Source: Ktedonobacteraceae bacterium
GTDB taxonomy: Bacteria > Chloroflexota > Ktedonobacteria > Ktedonobacterales > Ktedonobacteraceae
DNA: 7,980 bases
Direction: 5' to 3'
Assembly: GCA_014896635.1 (NCBI GenBank)
Contig: JADBKA010000221.1
Coordinates: forward strand, 1-7,980
Below, piece after piece: positions 1-6,167 of this stretch. A program made the translations under genes and the position numbers. Position 1 is the first letter of the stretch. Each line of letters opens with the position of its first letter. Under the pieces are notes generated by a model. The model worked only from the letters and a program-made list of their open reading frames with translations. It was not told the origin of the DNA and made no database searches.

Positions 1-104
1 CTTTTTATGCTGTTCTCTCACTGGCGCGTTTGATGTGCGTCACTCTCCAGCAAAAACATCCGGGACAGGTCAATAATATCACACGTCAGTCCTCAAAACA
101 CTAC

Positions 105-170
105 CTGTGATCGGGCTGTGACGCCCGGCCCTGGCTCTGTGACTGTTTTGTGATTTACCCGCACTATAGT
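105..170 (+). promoter_or_regulatory. Pho-box-like tandem direct repeats with -10 element
   Basis: Four copies of a 7-mer lie in the same orientation: CTGTGAT (105-111), CTGTGAC (116-122), CTGTGAC (137-143) and TTGTGAT (148-154). Each pair has an 11-bp period with a 4-bp spacer, and the two pairs start 32 bp apart, close to three helical turns. A TATAGT -10 element follows at 165-170, exactly 10 bp after the last repeat. This geometry (7-bp half-sites, 4-bp gap, ~10 bp to the -10, repeat in place of a -35) is that of PhoB/OmpR-family activator sites. The regulator is not in the window, so phosphate control is only a guess. A competing reading is that 112-127 is a small hairpin (CGGGC/GCCCG) ending an upstream gene. 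Confidence 0.4.
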
Positions 171-347
171 ATCGCACAACGATAGTTCTTTATAGCATCG
201 GTAGAGGCGCCTTCGCAAGAAGTTTGCACTCAAGCACACTTTTTTGATTGCCTGCCTGCACAATCTGCATCCACTTTTGTACAACTCCGCTCTCCCCTAT
301 CCGTATCTGAATAGAGAAATCAGCAGACCAACAGAAGCTTAAATATG

Positions 348-353
348 AGGAGG
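348..353 (+). promoter_or_regulatory. Shine-Dalgarno deciding the start at 364
   Basis: A perfect AGGAGG. It is too close to the ATG at 355 (1 nt) and well placed for the ATG at 364 (10 nt), which argues for the shorter protein. Confidence 0.6.
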
Positions 354-363
354 AATGACAATC

Positions 364-699
364 ATGATGCCACAGATGGAAGCTAATGAACCCTTGCACG
401 CGCAGGCAGAACCGGCTTATGGAAAATATGAGGGAGAGCAGGCGTATGCTCAGTCCCAGTTTGAAACACCATATCAGCAGCCACAGCAAGCTGGACTGGC
501 AGAGAAGGTGTATGCGCCAGCAAGCGATAGCAAAAACATGCTCCGTCTCATTGCAATGGCGATGGCATTCGCGGCGCTGATCGCATTGGCAGTCATCTGC
601 CTGCTTTTCGTGGGAGGCACCGGGGGCTGGATCAGCTTCTGCGCCGCCAGCCTGGCAATCTTCATTGTAGCGGTCGTAGCGATCGATAAGATCAAATAA
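364..699 (+). CDS. Small two-helix membrane protein of unknown function
   Basis: I do not recognise a family for this protein of 111 residues. Residues 1-58 are hydrophilic and rich in Ala, Gln, Glu and Tyr with no charged domain-like pattern. They look disordered and probably lie in the cytoplasm. Residues about 59-83 and 88-107 form two hydrophobic helices joined by a short Gly-rich turn (GGTGG), and the chain ends in the basic tail DKIK. Start choice: the AGGAGG at 348-353 is only 1 nt from the in-frame ATG at 355 but 10 nt from the ATG at 364, so 364 is preferred (367 is also possible). The gene stands alone, behind a possible response-regulator promoter and ahead of a hairpin at 718-759. 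It is very likely a real gene, because it has a strong ribosome site and a coherent membrane topology. A role in envelope stress or signalling cannot be shown. Confidence 0.75.
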   Translation: MMPQMEANEPLHAQAEPAYGKYEGEQAYAQSQFETPYQQPQQAGLAEKVYAPASDSKNMLRLIAMAMAFAALIALAVICLLFVGGTGGWISFCAASLAIFIVAVVAIDKIK

Positions 700-717
700 G
701 TTATTATCCTTTTTTAT

Positions 718-759
718 GCAAGAAGAGTCCCCGTTGTATAAACGCGGGGACCCTCTTGC
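718..759 (+). terminator. Hairpin after the small membrane protein
   Basis: Left arm 718-733 pairs with right arm 745-759 around an 11-nt loop. The GC-rich core (GTCCCCG against CGGGGAC) is extended by a second helix (GCAAG against CTTGC), with one A bulge and one A/C mismatch. It begins 18 nt after the stop codon. No T-run follows on the plus strand, so it is either a U-tract-independent terminator or a 3'-end stabiliser. Confidence 0.55.
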
Positions 760-796
760 GATACTGGCAGGCAGCCCTGTGTTTATGTGCCGCGCG

Positions 797-805
797 TGAT
801 ATACT
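797..805 (+). promoter_or_regulatory. Probable extended -10 promoter of the phosphoketolase gene
   Basis: The sequence TGATATACT fits the extended -10 pattern TGnTATAcT. No good -35 is present at the usual distance, as is common for extended -10 promoters. Transcription would start near 812, giving a leader of about 100 nt that contains the hairpin at 849-870. This is a pattern match only. Confidence 0.4.
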
Positions 806-848
806 TACGGGGGATGCTGGTGTGGCGGCGGAGTAAGATAACCCTGAT

Positions 849-870
849 GTGCTACAAAAGCACTTTTTTT
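849..870 (+). terminator. Short hairpin followed by seven T in the phosphoketolase leader
   Basis: The stem GTGCT (849-853) pairs with AGCAC (859-863) around a 5-nt loop and runs straight into T7 (864-870). This is the form of a weak intrinsic terminator. It lies 43 nt upstream of the phosphoketolase start and downstream of the candidate promoter, so it could be an attenuator or a leaky boundary element. The 5-bp stem is short, and partial read-through would be expected. Confidence 0.35.
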
Positions 871-912
871 GTGAGTGTGCTGTTGAAGATACCTGTCTGA
901 TGGGAGGAAATC

Positions 913-3270
913 ATGTCGGTTATCGACGAGAAGCGTCTGCTCCTGATGCATCGCTACTGGAATGCCGCAAACTATCTCACAATCGGCCAGATCTACCTAC
1001 AAGATAATCCCCTGTTGCGCGAACCGTTGCGCCCTGAACATATTAAACCTCGTTTGCTTGGACACTGGGGGACATCGCCCGGTCTCAGCTTTATTTACGT
1101 TCATCTCAATCGTCTGATCAAGGATCACGATGTCAACATGATCTACCTGGCTGGCCCCGGTCACGGCGGTCCCGCTATCGTGGCAAACGTCTATCTCGAA
1201 GGCACCTACAGCGAGATCTACCCGGAGGTCTCGCAGGACAGCGCAGGCATGCGCCTGCTCTTCCGCCGTTTCTCGACGCCCGGCGGTATCCCTAGTCATG
1301 TCAGCGTGACAACACCCGGCTCCATTCACGAGGGTGGAGAACTTGGCTATGTGCTTGTACACGCCTTCGGGGCCGCCTTTGATAATCCCGATCTGATCGT
1401 TGCGGCAGTCGTTGGCGATGGCGAGGCAGAAACGGCCCCGCTTGCCGGCTCCTGGAAAAGCATCAAGTTTCTGAACCCGGTACGCGACGGCGCAGTGCTG
1501 CCCATTCTCCATCTTAACGGCTACAAGATATCCGGCCCGACAGTGATGGGACGAATGAACGATGCTGCTATCGGCCAGTTGCTCTCAGGTGAAGGGTACG
1601 AGGTACATTTCGTCGAGGGTGATGAGCCGATGGAAGTGCATCGCGCCTTCGCCGAGACGCTGGAAACCTGCTACACAAAGATCCGCGCCTACCAGCAGGA
1701 CGCGCGTACGCACGGATTCACCCACAGCCCGCCCTGGCCGGTGATCGTTCTGCGCACACCCAAAGGCTGGACCGGCCCGAAAGAGGTTGATGGCCTGCCC
1801 ATCGAAGGGACCTTCCGCTCTCACCAGGTGCCAGTCGCCGAGGTGAAAACGAACCCGGCGCACTTGCAGATCCTGCAAGACTGGATGCTCAGTTACCATC
1901 CAGAGGAACTGTTCGACGAGCATGGCAAGTTCTTGTCTGAACTGGCAGCTCTCGCGCCGGAAGGCGAGCGCCGCATGGGCGCTAACCCGCATGCGAACGG
2001 GGGCAAACTGCTGGTCAATCTGCGCCTGCCAGATTTCACAGAATACGCGATCCCCGTACAGAAACCGGCGACAGAACGGCACGAATCGACGCGCCAACTC
2101 GGCAAGATGCTGCGTGATGTCTTCACTCTGAACGCAGAGCAGCGCAACTTCCGCCTGTTCTGCCCCGATGAAACCAACTCCAACCGCCTGAGCAACGTCT
2201 TTGAAGTGGAGAATCGCTGCTCGGTCGAACCGATCTACTCCACCGATGATCATGTCTCACCCGATGGCCGTGTAATGGAAGTGCTGAGCGAGCATCTCTG
2301 TCACGGCTGGCTGGAAGGCTATTTGCTCACCGGGCGGCATGGCATATTCGTCACCTACGAAGCTTTCGCAATGGTTTCGGATTCGATGACCGTGCAGTAT
2401 GCCAAGTGGCTGGAAGAAGGTATCAAGCTGCCTTGGCGCGCTCCCATCTCTTCGCTTAACATTCTGCTGACATCCACCTGCTGGCGCAACGACCACAACG
2501 GCTTCAGCCACCAGGGTCCCGGCCTGATCGATACCATGCTCTCGAAAAAAGGAGCAATCACGCGCATCTACCTGCCACCGGATGCCAACTGCCTGCTTTC
2601 GGTCGCCGACCACTGCCTGCGTAGCCGCAATTATGTCAATCTGATAGTGATTGACAAGCAGCCGCAGCTCCAGTGGCTGAATATGGAAGAGGCGGTTGCG
2701 CACTGCACACGTGGCCTCTCGACATGGGAGTGGGCCAGCAACAATGAGCGCATCGAACCAGACGTGGTGATGGCCTGCGCCGGCGACATTCCCACCCAGG
2801 AGACAATAGCCGCTGCCTGGTGGCTGCGCCACCACCTGCCCGAACTCAAAGTGCGCGTTGTGAACATTGTCGATTTGATGACGCTCGCTCATCCGCTGCT
2901 GCACCCGCACGGCATCGACAACGAGACGTTCATCGAGCACTTTACCGCCGACAAACCCGTCATTTTCGCCTTTCATGGCTATCCACGCGCAATCCATCAC
3001 CTGGTACATGGACGACCCGACGTTGACCGCTTCCATGTGCGCGGCTATAACGAGGAAGGAACTACCACAACACCTTTCGATATGGTCGTGCTCAATGGAA
3101 TGAGCCGCTACCATCTCTGCATCGAAGCGATGCGCCGGGCCACTCGCGTCCGCGAGCTGACGCCGCCTCTCATCGCCGAGTGCAATGACCTGCTGGCAAA
3201 GCACCACAGCTATGTGCGAGCCAATCTGGAAGATATGCCTGAGGTCCGCGACTGGCGCTGGACCGACTGA
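913..3270 (+). CDS. xfp: Xylulose-5-phosphate/fructose-6-phosphate phosphoketolase
   Basis: A thiamine-diphosphate enzyme of the cytoplasm that splits xylulose 5-phosphate (and often fructose 6-phosphate) with inorganic phosphate into acetyl phosphate plus glyceraldehyde 3-phosphate (or erythrose 4-phosphate). The 785 residues match the family's usual length of about 790-825. Visible landmarks: the N-terminal catalytic segment with H64 (YVHLNRLI), GPGHGG at 81-86, the ThDP-binding motif beginning GDGEAET at 168-174 and closing at N202 (LHLNGYKI), SHQ at 303-305, TYEAF with E483 in the second ThDP-fold domain, and NGFSHQGPG at 530-538. The C-terminal domain runs from about 615 onward. The start is fixed by GGGAGG at 902-907, five nt ahead of the ATG. 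No acetate kinase or phosphotransacetylase gene lies beside it, so the fate of the acetyl phosphate is not shown here. Substrate preference between the two sugars cannot be told from motifs. Identification is very secure. Confidence 0.97.
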   Translation: MSVIDEKRLLLMHRYWNAANYLTIGQIYLQDNPLLREPLRPEHIKPRLLGHWGTSPGLSFIYVHLNRLIKDHDVNMIYLAGPGHGGPAIVANVYLEGTYSEIYPEVSQDSAGMRLLFRRFSTPGGIPSHVSVTTPGSIHEGGELGYVLVHAFGAAFDNPDLIVAAVVGDGEAETAPLAGSWKSIKFLNPVRDGAVLPILHLNGYKISGPTVMGRMNDAAIGQLLSGEGYEVHFVEGDEPMEVHRAFAETLETCYTKIRAYQQDARTHGFTHSPPWPVIVLRTPKGWTGPKEVDGLPIEGTFRSHQVPVAEVKTNPAHLQILQDWMLSYHPEELFDEHGKFLSELAALAPEGERRMGANPHANGGKLLVNLRLPDFTEYAIPVQKPATERHESTRQLGKMLRDVFTLNAEQRNFRLFCPDETNSNRLSNVFEVENRCSVEPIYSTDDHVSPDGRVMEVLSEHLCHGWLEGYLLTGRHGIFVTYEAFAMVSDSMTVQYAKWLEEGIKLPWRAPISSLNILLTSTCWRNDHNGFSHQGPGLIDTMLSKKGAITRIYLPPDANCLLSVADHCLRSRNYVNLIVIDKQPQLQWLNMEEAVAHCTRGLSTWEWASNNERIEPDVVMACAGDIPTQETIAAAWWLRHHLPELKVRVVNIVDLMTLAHPLLHPHGIDNETFIEHFTADKPVIFAFHGYPRAIHHLVHGRPDVDRFHVRGYNEEGTTTTPFDMVVLNGMSRYHLCIEAMRRATRVRELTPPLIAECNDLLAKHHSYVRANLEDMPEVRDWRWTD

Positions 3271-3290
3271 GATCGAGAAAACACGAGTTC

Positions 3291-3322
3291 TGGGCGCCGG
3301 GGAAGAGATCCCCCGGCACCCA
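3291..3322 (+). terminator. GC-rich hairpin after the phosphoketolase gene
   Basis: Arms 3291-3302 (TGGGCGCCGGGG) and 3311-3322 (CCCCGGCACCCA) pair over 12 positions with a single C/A mismatch around an 8-nt loop. It starts 20 nt after the stop codon. No T-run follows. Its position and strength suggest the 3' end of the xfp transcript. Confidence 0.6.
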
Positions 3323-3358
3323 CCTCAGTACAATTCAGCATCAGAACTTCCCCAACTA

Positions 3359-3367
3359 TGCTATACT
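3359..3367 (+). promoter_or_regulatory. Probable extended -10 promoter of the lipoprotein gene
   Basis: TGCTATACT fits TGnTATAcT, nearly the same word as at 797-805, again without a clear -35. It sits just past the xfp hairpin and about 110 nt ahead of the lipoprotein start, which suggests that the lipoprotein gene is transcribed independently of xfp. Confidence 0.4.
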
Positions 3368-3398
3368 GTACAGGCAAAAGGGTTCAGGGATCTCTCCT

Positions 3399-3438
3399 GG
3401 CGGGGTTTTGATGATCTCCCGCCTCTTCCTTATTTATT
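3399..3438 (+). terminator. Terminator-like hairpin in the lipoprotein leader
   Basis: GGCGGG (3399-3404) pairs perfectly with CCCGCC (3418-3423) across a 13-nt loop, and a pyrimidine-rich, T-rich stretch (3424-3438) follows. It falls between the candidate promoter and the lipoprotein start. It could be an attenuator, a backup terminator for xfp, or chance. Confidence 0.25.
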
Positions 3439-3475
3439 AAAAATAACCGTAAATGTGATGATCGAGTTTTCAATT

Positions 3476-3943
3476 ATGGTGAAAAACATTCGACCTTTTC
3501 TGTATGGCATCCTTTTTTTGACACTTCTTTCGCTACTCGCCGCCTGCGGCACAACCGTTACGACTGCCCAGGTGAAACCGACACCAACCATTGATCCGGC
3601 CTTTCAGCGCCAGCTCTCGCCGGTGCCTTCTCCACCGGCCTATCGCTGTGGTGCCTGGGCTTCAAACAATGCTCCCAGTGCATATAGCACTATCACCATC
3701 TATGCCCGGTTGATGAGAGATTTGAGAGGCGTAAGTGGCGCACCCGCGACAGCGGTTGTACATTTCAAATACGGCGATCTGCCGCTCAACCAGCAGTCGG
3801 TGAGCGACAGCGGCGGCTATGTCAGTTTCACGCTCCAGCTCCAGGGACGTCAGCCCCGTCTGCAACCGGCAACCGTCGATGTGGCCTTTAGCATCAACGG
3901 GCAGACGATCCAGTGTACGCCGGCGTTCTTCACTCCTATGTAA
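3476..3943 (+). CDS. Small secreted lipoprotein with a beta-sandwich-like domain
   Basis: From the ATG at 3476 the product has 155 residues. A lipoprotein signal peptide is clear: a basic start (K3, R6), a hydrophobic core at 8-21 and the lipobox LAAC with Cys24 as the lipidated residue. The mature protein has a Thr/Pro-rich linker (25-55) and then one domain of about 100 residues bounded by Cys58 and Cys147, a possible disulphide. The domain carries alternating hydrophobic strands and a turn with SDSGGYVSFTL, a pattern seen in Ig-like or transthyretin-like folds where a compound is presented outside the membrane. I cannot name the family. The start is uncertain, because the ATG at 3458 is in frame and neither has a good Shine-Dalgarno; 3476 gives the more typical signal peptide. 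The open frame continues upstream into the end of xfp, but those codons are not part of this gene. Its last 8 nt overlap the end of mutM on the other strand. Confidence 0.75.
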   Translation: MVKNIRPFLYGILFLTLLSLLAACGTTVTTAQVKPTPTIDPAFQRQLSPVPSPPAYRCGAWASNNAPSAYSTITIYARLMRDLRGVSGAPATAVVHFKYGDLPLNQQSVSDSGGYVSFTLQLQGRQPRLQPATVDVAFSINGQTIQCTPAFFTPM

Positions 3944-4880
3944 GCGGTCGAAGAGGAGAAGGCGGTGAAAGTGGCGCAGGCGCTGAGAGCCTCTGGCAGC
4001 CTGGGCAGAAATGGGTACTGCGTTGCGCAACGACTATACGCTCGATGAGCGAGCCACAGCGTGCGCAAGGTCTGCCCTGCTGGTGATAGACACGCATATG
4101 GCTGTAGTTCTCCCCGGCCTCTCCCCACAGATCGCGGTAGTCATTGAATGACGTGCCGCCATGCTCAATACCGAGTGTCAGCACTGTTACGATCCCTTTG
4201 TGCAGTGACTCTATTTCGTCGGACGTTAGAGAGTCCGCGCGCCTCAACGGATGGATGCCTGCCTGGTAGAGCGCCTCATCCGCATAGATATTGCCCACAC
4301 CTGCCACAACACGCTGATCCAGCAGCAGTTGTTTAATGGCACCTTTGCGACCTTCTAATGCTTTGCGTAGCTCTGCGGCGGTAAATGTAGAATCAAGCGG
4401 CTCTGGCCCCAGACCCCTCAGTGCTCTCTCTTCCTGCTCACGCGGCCACAGTTCGATGCGCCCGAACTTGCGCGGATCGATGAACAGCAGGCGTCTGCCA
4501 TCGGTGAAATTGAAGCAGACGCGGCAGTAGTACAGTTCACCAGTTGTGGTGAAGAATGCTGGCCCCCTGATCTGCCAGGCAGCGGGATCGCGCTCGCGCA
4601 GGCTACAATCTACCTGCCAGCCAGGGGAGAGCAGCAGGAGATTGCCGGACATGCGGCGGTGAATCGAGAGGAAGTAGCCACCGCTCAAATCAAGCAGCAG
4701 ATATTTTCCGCGCCGGCGGACCTGCTCGATCTGCCGACCCGCGATCTGGGCGCAAAACGTTGTCACTGCGGGATATCCGATACTGCGCTCCCAGAAGACG
4801 GCAACATCCTCGATGGTCGCACCCACGATGCTGCTGCGCAACTGGCGTGCAGTATACTCAACTTCCGGTAATTCTGGCAT
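3936..4880 (-). CDS. mutM: Formamidopyrimidine-DNA glycosylase (Fpg/MutM)
   Basis: A bifunctional base-excision repair enzyme that removes 8-oxoguanine and formamidopyrimidines from DNA and nicks the abasic site by beta,delta-elimination. The start is fixed by the invariant MPELPEVE: after Met removal the new N-terminal proline is the nucleophile and the next Glu is catalytic. Further signs: Lys59 in RRGKY (the catalytic beta-strand lysine), Met78 in HRRMSGN and the DPRKFGR loop (135-141) that fill the gap in DNA, the helix-two-turn-helix VAGVGNIYADEAL (192-204), and a C-terminal zinc finger with Cys272, 275, 292 and 295 (CxxC-16-CxxC) plus conserved Arg287. At 314 residues it is longer than the usual 270-290: there is an extra stretch around 95-118 and a Pro/Ser-rich tail after residue 298. 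The start lies inside the end of the upstream membrane-protein gene (23-nt overlap), with GGAG at 4891-4894, so translation is probably coupled. Confidence 0.96.
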   Translation of the reverse strand: MPELPEVEYTARQLRSSIVGATIEDVAVFWERSIGYPAVTTFCAQIAGRQIEQVRRRGKYLLLDLSGGYFLSIHRRMSGNLLLLSPGWQVDCSLRERDPAAWQIRGPAFFTTTGELYYCRVCFNFTDGRRLLFIDPRKFGRIELWPREQEERALRGLGPEPLDSTFTAAELRKALEGRKGAIKQLLLDQRVVAGVGNIYADEALYQAGIHPLRRADSLTSDEIESLHKGIVTVLTLGIEHGGTSFNDYRDLWGEAGENYSHMRVYHQQGRPCARCGSLIERIVVAQRSTHFCPGCQRLSAPAPLSPPSPLRPLT

Positions 4881-5571
4881 TGGAACTGTTCTCCGTTTTC
4901 TCATTTGAAAACGTAGGCAAAAACTGGTTCTGCTCAAGGCGCCAGGCTCGATATCCCTCTTCAGTATCCTCAATCAGTACATCAGACGGCAAACGGAGCA
5001 AGCGTAGCGCAACCCATACATCACCTGCCGCGCCCGCGAAATTGCCAATCGAGGCAAAGAGCGTATAAGGGGCGAGCGTCGGTGCCAGCAGGGTGAAAAT
5101 GGCGAAGAACAGGCTGATGATAACCAGTGGAGCCAGGCCAACAGCCAGGTAATGGTTCCGCCTGAACAATTGATTTCTGGCTCCACAGTACAGCGCCACA
5201 GGCAGTTTCGCGCCAAAATGCGGCTTTCCCCCCCAGACAAGGAAAACCAGACCGTGAATCAGCTCGTGGATGGGCAGGATAAGAAGATAGATGAACATGT
5301 TAATGCCGGTCCAGAGCAAGGCGCTCCTGAGCGTGAAAGGGAAGCCGCGTGGCAACATATGCCATTGCAAGTAGTAGGCAAAAATATTCAGGCCGATAAA
5401 AAGTATTCCCCCCACGATCAGCAGGAGAATGGATACGCCGGTAAGTGTGCGCAGGTGTTCTGGCTGCAAGACATCCAGTTCGTCACAGCAGGTAAATCGC
5501 CCGGCATCCAGATCTGCCTGCCGCTGGCGACGCTGGCGTGGATGGAAACGATCAATATATGTCAGTGACAT
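4858..5571 (-). CDS. DUF3267-type membrane protein with HExxH zincin motif
   Basis: An integral membrane protein of 237 residues. Hydrophobic segments lie at about 45-68, 86-112, 142-163 and 168-190. The second contains HELIH (102-106), the zinc-binding and catalytic motif of metallopeptidases. In the last, NFAGAAGDVW (177-186) supplies an Asp in the place where the DUF3267 family and site-2-protease-like enzymes keep a third metal ligand. It is therefore a putative intramembrane zincin, with no substrate known. The N-terminus (about 1-44) is basic and then acidic, with CC at 28-29, and probably cytoplasmic. Start choice: the frame is open up to 5664, but AAGGAAGGG (5576-5584) and a candidate promoter (5596-5604) lie just upstream of the ATG at 5571. 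It is first in an operon with mutM, overlapping it by 23 nt. Fold assignment is good; activity is inferred. Confidence 0.85.
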   Translation of the reverse strand: MSLTYIDRFHPRQRRQRQADLDAGRFTCCDELDVLQPEHLRTLTGVSILLLIVGGILFIGLNIFAYYLQWHMLPRGFPFTLRSALLWTGINMFIYLLILPIHELIHGLVFLVWGGKPHFGAKLPVALYCGARNQLFRRNHYLAVGLAPLVIISLFFAIFTLLAPTLAPYTLFASIGNFAGAAGDVWVALRLLRLPSDVLIEDTEEGYRAWRLEQNQFLPTFSNEKTENSSNARITGS

Positions 5572-5595
5572 GCTTCCCTTCCTTCTCGTTTCTCT

Positions 5596-5604
5596 ATCAT
5601 ACCA
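5596..5604 (-). promoter_or_regulatory. Extended -10 promoter for the DUF3267-mutM operon
   Basis: On the minus strand the sequence reads TGGTATGAT, an extended -10, with a weak -35 (TAGTCA, 5619-5624) 17 bp upstream. Transcription would begin near 5589, leaving a leader of about 18 nt that just holds the Shine-Dalgarno. This also supports the start codon at 5571. Confidence 0.45.
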
Positions 5605-5762
5605 TAAACGGGCAGAGCTGACTAACAGCGGGGGACCAGGGGGTAAAAATGAGTGCTCATGCAATGGTAGGTGAACTGGTGTTTGGCAAAAGCAAAGTGC
5701 GGTATCGTATGATTAATAGTATGTTTGGGAGTGAGAACTATTATAAGGGAAGAAAGGAAACC

Positions 5763-6129
5763 GTGAATATACACTTTTTACGTCATGCCACCTTTGTAAT
5801 CATCATCGGTGATTTTACCATTCTTGTTGATCCGATGCTCAGTGAAGCCGGGGCGATGGACCCGATTGCGAACGCCGGTAATGAGTTACGTATTCCGCTT
5901 GTGGGATTGCCAATCTCCGAAACAGCGTTGCAGCAATTGCTTCAGCACATTGATGCCGTCGTGGTAACACATACCCATCGTGATCACTGGGATGCGCGCG
6001 CACAGGCGCTGTTGCCAGAACATCTACCCATTCTGTCTCACACGTGCAGCTCTAGGAGCAAGAATAACGATGGAAGGACTGGAGAAGCAAGTAGTGATTC
6101 CCAATGATGGAGACATACTGACATTTTGA
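5763..6129 (+). pseudogene. MBL-fold hydrolase gene with internal deletion and frame change
   Basis: The gene begins at GTG 5763 with AAGGA at 5754-5758. The first 91 codons read as a typical MBL-fold metallo-hydrolase of the COG2220 kind: FLRHATFVI, LVDPML (21-26), and the metal motif HTHRDH (70-75, ligands H70, H72, D74, H75). In the normal protein (about 230-250 residues, from family memory) this is followed by CQPEDE-like sequence and a central half with further metal ligands. Here the frame runs into nonsense and stops at 6107. In the next frame, from 6034 to the TGA at 6127-6129, lie 31 codons that resemble the family's C-terminal tail: CLTRAAL, then VVIPNDGDILTF. So the two ends of one gene appear to be joined with roughly 100 codons missing and a shift of reading frame. 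The 115-residue product of the first frame would lack much of the active site. It could be an assembly error, but this is not a simple single-base slip because the middle of the protein is absent. Confidence 0.75.
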
Positions 6130-6155
6130 TATTGCATTGCGGGAAAAAGTATTAG
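6126..6155 (+). promoter_or_regulatory. rnz: Probable promoter of the RNase Z gene
   Basis: TTGATA (6126-6131, five of six to consensus) and TATTAG (6150-6155, four of six) are separated by 18 bp. The predicted transcription start is near 6162, only about six nt before the ATG at 6168. The transcript would therefore be almost leaderless, which fits the lack of a good Shine-Dalgarno. The -35 overlaps the last codons of the broken MBL gene. Confidence 0.4.
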
Positions 6156-6167
6156 AAAACGAGTGCG

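Larger units (their letters stand above)
1..354. other. Leading non-coding region with a regulatory segment
   Basis: I see no convincing gene here on either strand. Open frames on the minus strand lack a good ribosome binding site and a recognisable protein. The notable content is a cluster of CTGTGA-type direct repeats (105-154), a -10-like TATAGT (165-170) and, further right, a strong Shine-Dalgarno sequence (348-353) for the first gene. From the predicted transcription start to the first gene the leader would be roughly 185 nt, with no clear hairpin-plus-U-tract in it. Nothing recognisable was seen in 1-100. Confidence 0.6.

Noticed and set aside
345..386. Mini open frame of 13 codons (ATG at 345) overlapping the first gene's ribosome site
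   Set aside because: It has no ribosome site of its own and the peptide is not meaningful; it arises from the AGGAGG itself.
2257..3207. Long minus-strand open frame of 316 codons opposite the phosphoketolase gene, with similar ones at 997-1512 and 1585-2253
   Set aside because: These are shadows of xfp, whose codon use leaves the opposite strand free of stops. They have no recognisable protein motifs or ribosome sites.
3185..3475. N-terminal extension of the lipoprotein frame back into the end of xfp
   Set aside because: It would bury the lipoprotein signal peptide in the middle of a protein, and it crosses the xfp terminator hairpin and a candidate promoter.
4881..4973. Upstream extension of mutM by 31 codons
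   Set aside because: The catalytic proline must follow the initiating Met directly, as in MPELPEVE, so an extension would inactivate the enzyme.
5572..5664. Upstream extension of the DUF3267 protein by 31 codons
   Set aside because: It crosses the probable promoter, while the internal ATG at 5571 has a strong Shine-Dalgarno at good spacing.
5649..5762. N-terminal extension of the MBL frame from the ATG at 5649
   Set aside because: The homology begins at the GTG at 5763, which has its own AAGGA, and the upstream residues are not MBL-like.
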